DNA from: Leptospira stimsonii
GTDB lineage: Bacteria; Spirochaetota; Leptospiria; Leptospirales; Leptospiraceae
Reading direction: 5' to 3'
NCBI RefSeq assembly: GCF_003545875.1
Contig: NZ_QHCS01000013.1
Coordinates: forward strand, 1 to 53,842
DNA length: 53,842 bases
This document shows, piece by piece, positions 50,213 to 53,842 of this stretch. Made by a program: the position numbers and the translations under genes. Position 1 is the first letter of the stretch; each line of letters begins with the position of its first letter. The notes below the pieces were generated by a model that saw only the letters and a program-made list of their open reading frames with translations, was not told where the DNA came from and did not search any database.

Positions 50213-50541
50213 AATGGACGAACTACGATCGATTCGAACTTTTCCGAACCGTTTCGAGAACGAAATCTGTGACAACGTTCGCGCCGATAATCCCGAGCTT
50301 ATCCGACAGTCCTGTCTGATTTCTTTTTCAAATTGAGGGAATCGCTGAATCTTTTGATCGTGGGCTCGACGTAAATTCGATTTTACGGATTCTGGAAATT
50401 TCCTTATAAAAAAAACACTTCCAATCCGATCTATGAGAATCCGAAAGATTGCCTTTCCGATCTCGGTTACAATTTTAGATTCTTCTTTTTGAATTCTAAG
50501 TTTGTATTTAAACCTAGATCGTTCGGAATCAATAAAGCGGA

Positions 50542-51537
50542 TTATAGGCGGACTAAATTTCGAAAATGAGTGAACCTGTTTCTCCCTTTCGTTTTCGATT
50601 CGTAAAGGGCCTTGTCCGCTTCGTTTATCAAATCCTTTGTGCTTTTATTTTTGTCTGAGGTGATTCCTAACGTTGAAATTCCGATGCTGATCGTAATGGA
50701 TCGTTTTTCCCAGCGATGATCTTGAATCGTCGTTCTCAATGTTTCAGCGGTAATGATCGCTTGTTCTTCGTTATCCGTAAGGACGACGATAAATTCTTCG
50801 CCTCCGTAACGAGCCAAGATATCATTTTTCTTTAAGGTTTTGGAAAGAAGGCTCGCAATTTCGATTAGAATTCGATCTCCCTCGATATGACCGAACCGAT
50901 CATTGTAAGATTTAAAATGGTCCACGTCGATCATCAGAACGGAAAGAGTTTCCTTTTTATGTTTTAGGGAATGAATGAGTCTATCGAATTCTTCGTCAAA
51001 GGCTCTTCTGTTTTTGAGTTGAGTCAGTGGATCCGTAGAAGCCTGTTCGAATAATTTGCAGTTCGCGGTCTTGAGCTCTACGGCGAGTTGATTGATCTTT
51101 TGATTGGCTTCGATCGATTCAGAAATGTCTCTTGCGATGGCATAGATTAAACCTTCCTCTAAATCGGGAAACGCGGTCCAGGAAAAATGTTTGTAAGTTC
51201 CGTCGGCGCAAAGATATCGATTCTGAAAAGAAATGAGCGGTTTTCCTCGTTTCAGGTCCTCCACAACTCGGTTTGTGGATTCAAAATGTTCCGGATGTAA
51301 AAACGTATACACTCCGAATCCCATCAATTTTTCGGAAGACCACCCGAAAGCGCGCTGAAACGTAGGGTTGATCCTAAGGACGAAGCCATCCAGTCTTGCG
51401 ATGCATAACATATCCAAAGAGAGATCGAAAAATTTATCAAGGCTGTAGTTACCTTCTGAAATTTCACCGAAACGTTTTGTTTCTTTTTTAAAAAATCGAT
51501 TTAGAAACCGGAAGATGAAATATTTTTTACGGAGCAT
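50542..51537 (-). CDS. PAS-GGDEF diguanylate cyclase (copy 1)
   Basis: A 331-residue protein with an N-terminal PAS domain (about 30-140; LDMLCIARLDGFVLRINPTF), a short coiled coil, and a GGDEF domain (about 165-325) with the active signature ARYGGEEFIVVL. The catalytic GGEEF is intact, so it should make cyclic di-GMP from two GTP. There is no obvious RxxD inhibitory site directly before it. It is the most diverged of four tandem paralogues, with an extra basic N-terminus (RFLNRFFKKE). No membrane segment, hence cytoplasmic. Confidence 0.9.
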   Translation of the reverse strand: MLRKKYFIFRFLNRFFKKETKRFGEISEGNYSLDKFFDLSLDMLCIARLDGFVLRINPTFQRAFGWSSEKLMGFGVYTFLHPEHFESTNRVVEDLKRGKPLISFQNRYLCADGTYKHFSWTAFPDLEEGLIYAIARDISESIEANQKINQLAVELKTANCKLFEQASTDPLTQLKNRRAFDEEFDRLIHSLKHKKETLSVLMIDVDHFKSYNDRFGHIEGDRILIEIASLLSKTLKKNDILARYGGEEFIVVLTDNEEQAIITAETLRTTIQDHRWEKRSITISIGISTLGITSDKNKSTKDLINEADKALYESKTKGRNRFTHFRNLVRL

Positions 51538-51608
51538 ATACGCCTATCAAAAGTCACTTAGATAAAGGAAGTGCGTCCGGGACGCGGTTAAGAATTTCAT
51601 TTCTATCG

Positions 51609-52565
51609 TTAGCATCCGGAATTCATCTGCAAGCTATGAGTTGCTTTGTCTCTTCCTTTTGCTTTCGAATGATACAACGCTTGGTCGGCGGCCTCGATTA
51701 GAAAAAGAGCGCAATCCTGATTCGTGAATGTTGAAGAAGAATCGAATGTAAACGTTGAAATTCCGATGCTGATCGTGATCTTCCGTTTCTCCCAGGGAAA
51801 CTCTCGAACGGCATTTAAGAAAGTTTCCGCGATCCCAATGGCCGACTCGGCTGAAGTGTTCGGTAAGGCAATGATGAATTCTTCCCCGCCGAAACGACCG
51901 ACAATATCCTCCTTTCCGGCTTTCTCCAAAAGAAGAGAAGCCAATTGGATTAAGACCTGATCGCCTTCCGGATGACCGAACTGGTCGTTGAATGCTTTGA
52001 AATGATCGGCATCGATCATCATCAAAGAAATTTGGCTTTCTTGTTTTTGCATGAAAAAGAGGATACGCTGGAGTTCCGCACCGAAGGCTCTTCTGTTCTT
52101 GAGTTGAGTCAACGGATCCGTGGAAGCTTGTTCAAACAATCGATCATTTGCTTCTTTGAGTTCTGCGGCGAGTTGACTGATTCTTTGATTGGACTCTACG
52201 AGATCGGTGATATCACGACCCGTAATATAGACCAAACCGGATTCGAGATCAGGAAAACCCGTCCAGGCAATATATCGATAGTTGCCGTTTGCACAGCGAA
52301 GTCGGTTTTGAATGGAAGCTTTCGGAACTCCATTGTCGAGTTTGGAAAATTCCTTCACCGCTTCATCGAAATCCTCCGGATGTAATAGATCAAAAGGCAT
52401 TTTACCGAGGAGATCCTCCGCCGACCAGCCCAGTAGTCTTTCGAAGGCGGGATTGACCGAAATCACGGTTCCGTCCATTCTTTGGATGGAGAAAAGATCT
52501 AGGGAATAATTGTAGAATTTCTCGAGATTGTATTCGTTTTTATAACTCATTGTCAAAGTCCACAA
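51609..52565 (-). CDS. PAS-GGDEF diguanylate cyclase (copy 2)
   Basis: A 318-residue paralogue: PAS (about 15-130; LDLFSIQRMDGTVISVNPAF) then GGDEF (about 155-310) with GRFGGEEFIIAL. The linker ISQLAAELKEANDRLFEQAS is nearly the same in all copies and probably forms the signalling coiled coil. The first codon is TTG or ATG near the 52565 end (MSYKNEY is a later ATG option). It should be active. The PAS ligand is unknown. Confidence 0.9.
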   Translation of the reverse strand: MWTLTMSYKNEYNLEKFYNYSLDLFSIQRMDGTVISVNPAFERLLGWSAEDLLGKMPFDLLHPEDFDEAVKEFSKLDNGVPKASIQNRLRCANGNYRYIAWTGFPDLESGLVYITGRDITDLVESNQRISQLAAELKEANDRLFEQASTDPLTQLKNRRAFGAELQRILFFMQKQESQISLMMIDADHFKAFNDQFGHPEGDQVLIQLASLLLEKAGKEDIVGRFGGEEFIIALPNTSAESAIGIAETFLNAVREFPWEKRKITISIGISTFTFDSSSTFTNQDCALFLIEAADQALYHSKAKGRDKATHSLQMNSGC

Positions 52566-52577
52566 ATGAAGAATCGA

Positions 52578-53561
52578 TCAGTCCGTATGGGAACAATCCG
52601 AGTCCGGATGAGGAGAAAGAAGATTCTTCGGATCGATGGAGGAATGATGGGTTACTCTATTCCTACCCATGATTTTGGATTGATACAAGGCCTGGTCCGC
52701 CTTTTCAATAAGAAGCCTTTGAAGGTCGGCATTCTCATTCCCTCGATTGGAATGAAACTGAATCGTAGAGATCCCGATGCTTACGGTTACATTCTTTTTC
52801 TCCCACGAAAAATTTCGGATCGTTCTCGCTATGGATTCTGCGATTGTTCCGGCCTCTTTTTCCGAAGCTCCCGGAAGTGCGATGATGAATTCTTCTCCGC
52901 CGTAACGACCGACAATATCACTTTTTCTCGTGGATCGGAGGAGGAGGTTCCCAAGGTGAACCAAAACCTGATCCCCCTCCAGATGACCGAACTGATCGTT
53001 GAAGGCTTTGAAGTGATCTGCGTCGATCATCAAGAGCGAAATCGTTTGTTCTTGTTTTTGTGCGAGGAGGATATGATAGTAAAGTTCTTCGTGGAAAGCT
53101 CTGCGATTTTTGAGTTTGGTAAGCGGATCTGTCGAAGCGAGTTCAAGAAGTTTATCGTTCGCTTCTTTGAGTTCGGTCGCGAGTTGACTGTTTTTCAGAT
53201 TGGATTCTACAAGATCGGTGATGTCGCGCCCGGTGATATAAATCATATCCGATTGAAGATCGGGAAAAGCTGTCCACGAAAGAAACTTATAAATTCCATT
53301 GGAACACATGATTCTATTTTGGAATGACACCATCGGTGCACCGGAGGTAAGTTTGTTGAACTCTTGGATCGTCCCTTCTAAATCTTCGGGATGTAGAAGA
53401 TTGAAAGGATTTTTACCGAGTAAATCTTCTTCGGACCAACCTAAAATCCGTTTGAAAGCCGGATTTACCGAGACGACGGTTCCATCTATTTTGCGAACTG
53501 CAAACAGATCCAAAGAGTAATTGTAGAATTTTTCAAGATCGAATTCTTCTCTATGCTTCAT
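52578..53561 (-). CDS. PAS-GGDEF diguanylate cyclase (copy 3)
   Basis: A 327-residue paralogue: PAS (about 14-125; LDLFAVRKIDGTVVSVNPAF), linker, and GGDEF (about 155-310) with GRYGGEEFIIAL. It starts with ATG (MKHREEFDLEKFYNYS). Only 12 bp separate it from copy 2. Its 3' coding part contains an 87-bp tract identical to the next copy (52741-52827 versus 53756-53842), indicating recent duplication or gene conversion. Confidence 0.92.
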   Translation of the reverse strand: MKHREEFDLEKFYNYSLDLFAVRKIDGTVVSVNPAFKRILGWSEEDLLGKNPFNLLHPEDLEGTIQEFNKLTSGAPMVSFQNRIMCSNGIYKFLSWTAFPDLQSDMIYITGRDITDLVESNLKNSQLATELKEANDKLLELASTDPLTKLKNRRAFHEELYYHILLAQKQEQTISLLMIDADHFKAFNDQFGHLEGDQVLVHLGNLLLRSTRKSDIVGRYGGEEFIIALPGASEKEAGTIAESIARTIRNFSWEKKNVTVSIGISTIQFHSNRGNENADLQRLLIEKADQALYQSKIMGRNRVTHHSSIDPKNLLSPHPDSDCSHTD

Positions 53562-53589
53562 AATCGTAATAACCTCAAATTAGAAACGA

Positions 53590-53842
53590 TCAACTCGGAG
53601 AGAAGCGATCTGATTTCGGTTTAGAACAGAAGGAAAGATCTTCAGGGTCGATGTTGGAGTGGTGCGTAACCTGATCTCTCCCGTTTACTTTCGAATGATA
53701 CAATGCCTGGTCCGCCTTTTCAATAAGAAGCCTTTGAAAGTCGGTATTCTCATTTCCTCGATTGGAATGAAACTGAATCGTAGAGATCCCGATGCTTACG
53801 GTTACATTCTTTTTCTCCCACGAAAAATTTCGGATCGTTCTC
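53590..53842 (-). CDS. GGDEF diguanylate cyclase (copy 4), C-terminal part, cut by window end
   Basis: The last 253 bases on the minus strand encode the C-terminal end of a fourth GGDEF protein, ending at the TGA complement 53590-53592. The readable end includes ADQALYHSKVNGRDQVTHHS, aligned with copy 3. The start and the GGEEF motif are outside the window. The nearly identical DNA to copy 3 shows a recent common origin. Confidence 0.88.
   Translation of the reverse strand, partial: RTIRNFSWEKKNVTVSIGISTIQFHSNRGNENTDFQRLLIEKADQALYHSKVNGRDQVTHHSNIDPEDLSFCSKPKSDRFSPS

Larger units (their letters stand above)
50024..50541. other. Intergenic region with terminator-like hairpin and repeats
   Basis: The 518 bp between the ClC gene and the convergent GGDEF gene hold CGGG-GAC-CCCG with eight T residues (50041-50062), a weak terminator for the ClC gene; the interspersed repeat at 50079-50094; and a further hairpin at 50195-50212. 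No coding sequence with a recognisable family was found. Confidence 0.5.

Overview
The window looks like a chromosomal stretch of a pathogenic-clade Leptospira. The reasons are two DUF1564 proteins (a family known essentially from Leptospira), many lipoproteins with loose spirochaete lipoboxes, and a tandem set of PAS-GGDEF genes like the diguanylate cyclase array described in L. interrogans. Gene order and families support the genus; the species cannot be named from this sequence. No rRNA, tRNA, CRISPR array or intact insertion sequence was seen.

Layout. (1) 1-4.2 kb is an AT-rich, gene-poor, decayed accessory segment. It holds terminator-like hairpins, coding debris, two tandem DUF1564 genes and a heavily mutated IS1595/ISXO2-like transposase relic on the minus strand. 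(2) 4.2-11.3 kb holds a secreted protein, an M23 peptidase, an LptE-like lipoprotein, a Fur-family regulator overlapping tgt, a STAS protein and a LysM lipoprotein. (3) 11.3-22.5 kb holds a DUF2628 protein, nadC, a bifunctional RelA/SpoT enzyme, a family 5 solute-binding lipoprotein and a divergent kinase-like protein, then purB, an NAD-dependent epimerase-like gene, a membrane AraC regulator and a fatty acid hydroxylase-type protein. (4) 22.5-27.7 kb (minus) holds a histidine kinase and two glycosyltransferase-type genes. (5) 27.9-39.7 kb is a plus-strand envelope cluster: STAS, AsmA/TamB-like, DUF1318 lipoprotein and a 2,588-residue lipoprotein. (6) 39.7-50 kb holds a five-bladed-propeller glycosidase-like gene, a predicted aminopeptidase lipoprotein divergent from an HtrA protease, an aminotransferase, murI, an ECF sigma factor separated from a ChrR-like cupin gene by a hairpin-rich repeat insert, a FecR lipoprotein, purM and a ClC transporter. 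(7) 50.5-53.8 kb (minus) holds four tandem PAS-GGDEF paralogues, the last cut by the window end.

How the genes work together. Housekeeping functions (NAD synthesis, purine synthesis, tRNA modification, cell-wall precursor supply, stringent response) are mixed with envelope biogenesis and signalling. The most unusual object is the giant lipoprotein at 31887-39653: an N-terminal TolB/PD40-type propeller, a long TPR-like region and two segments that resemble CHAT (caspase-like) domains without the catalytic His/Cys. Other points of interest are a ribbon-helix-helix-like C-terminal motif in the DUF1564 pair, a kinase-fold-like orphan downstream of relA, a family of short intergenic hairpin repeats with a GGAACTCC core, and a repeated palindrome upstream of the FecR lipoprotein gene.
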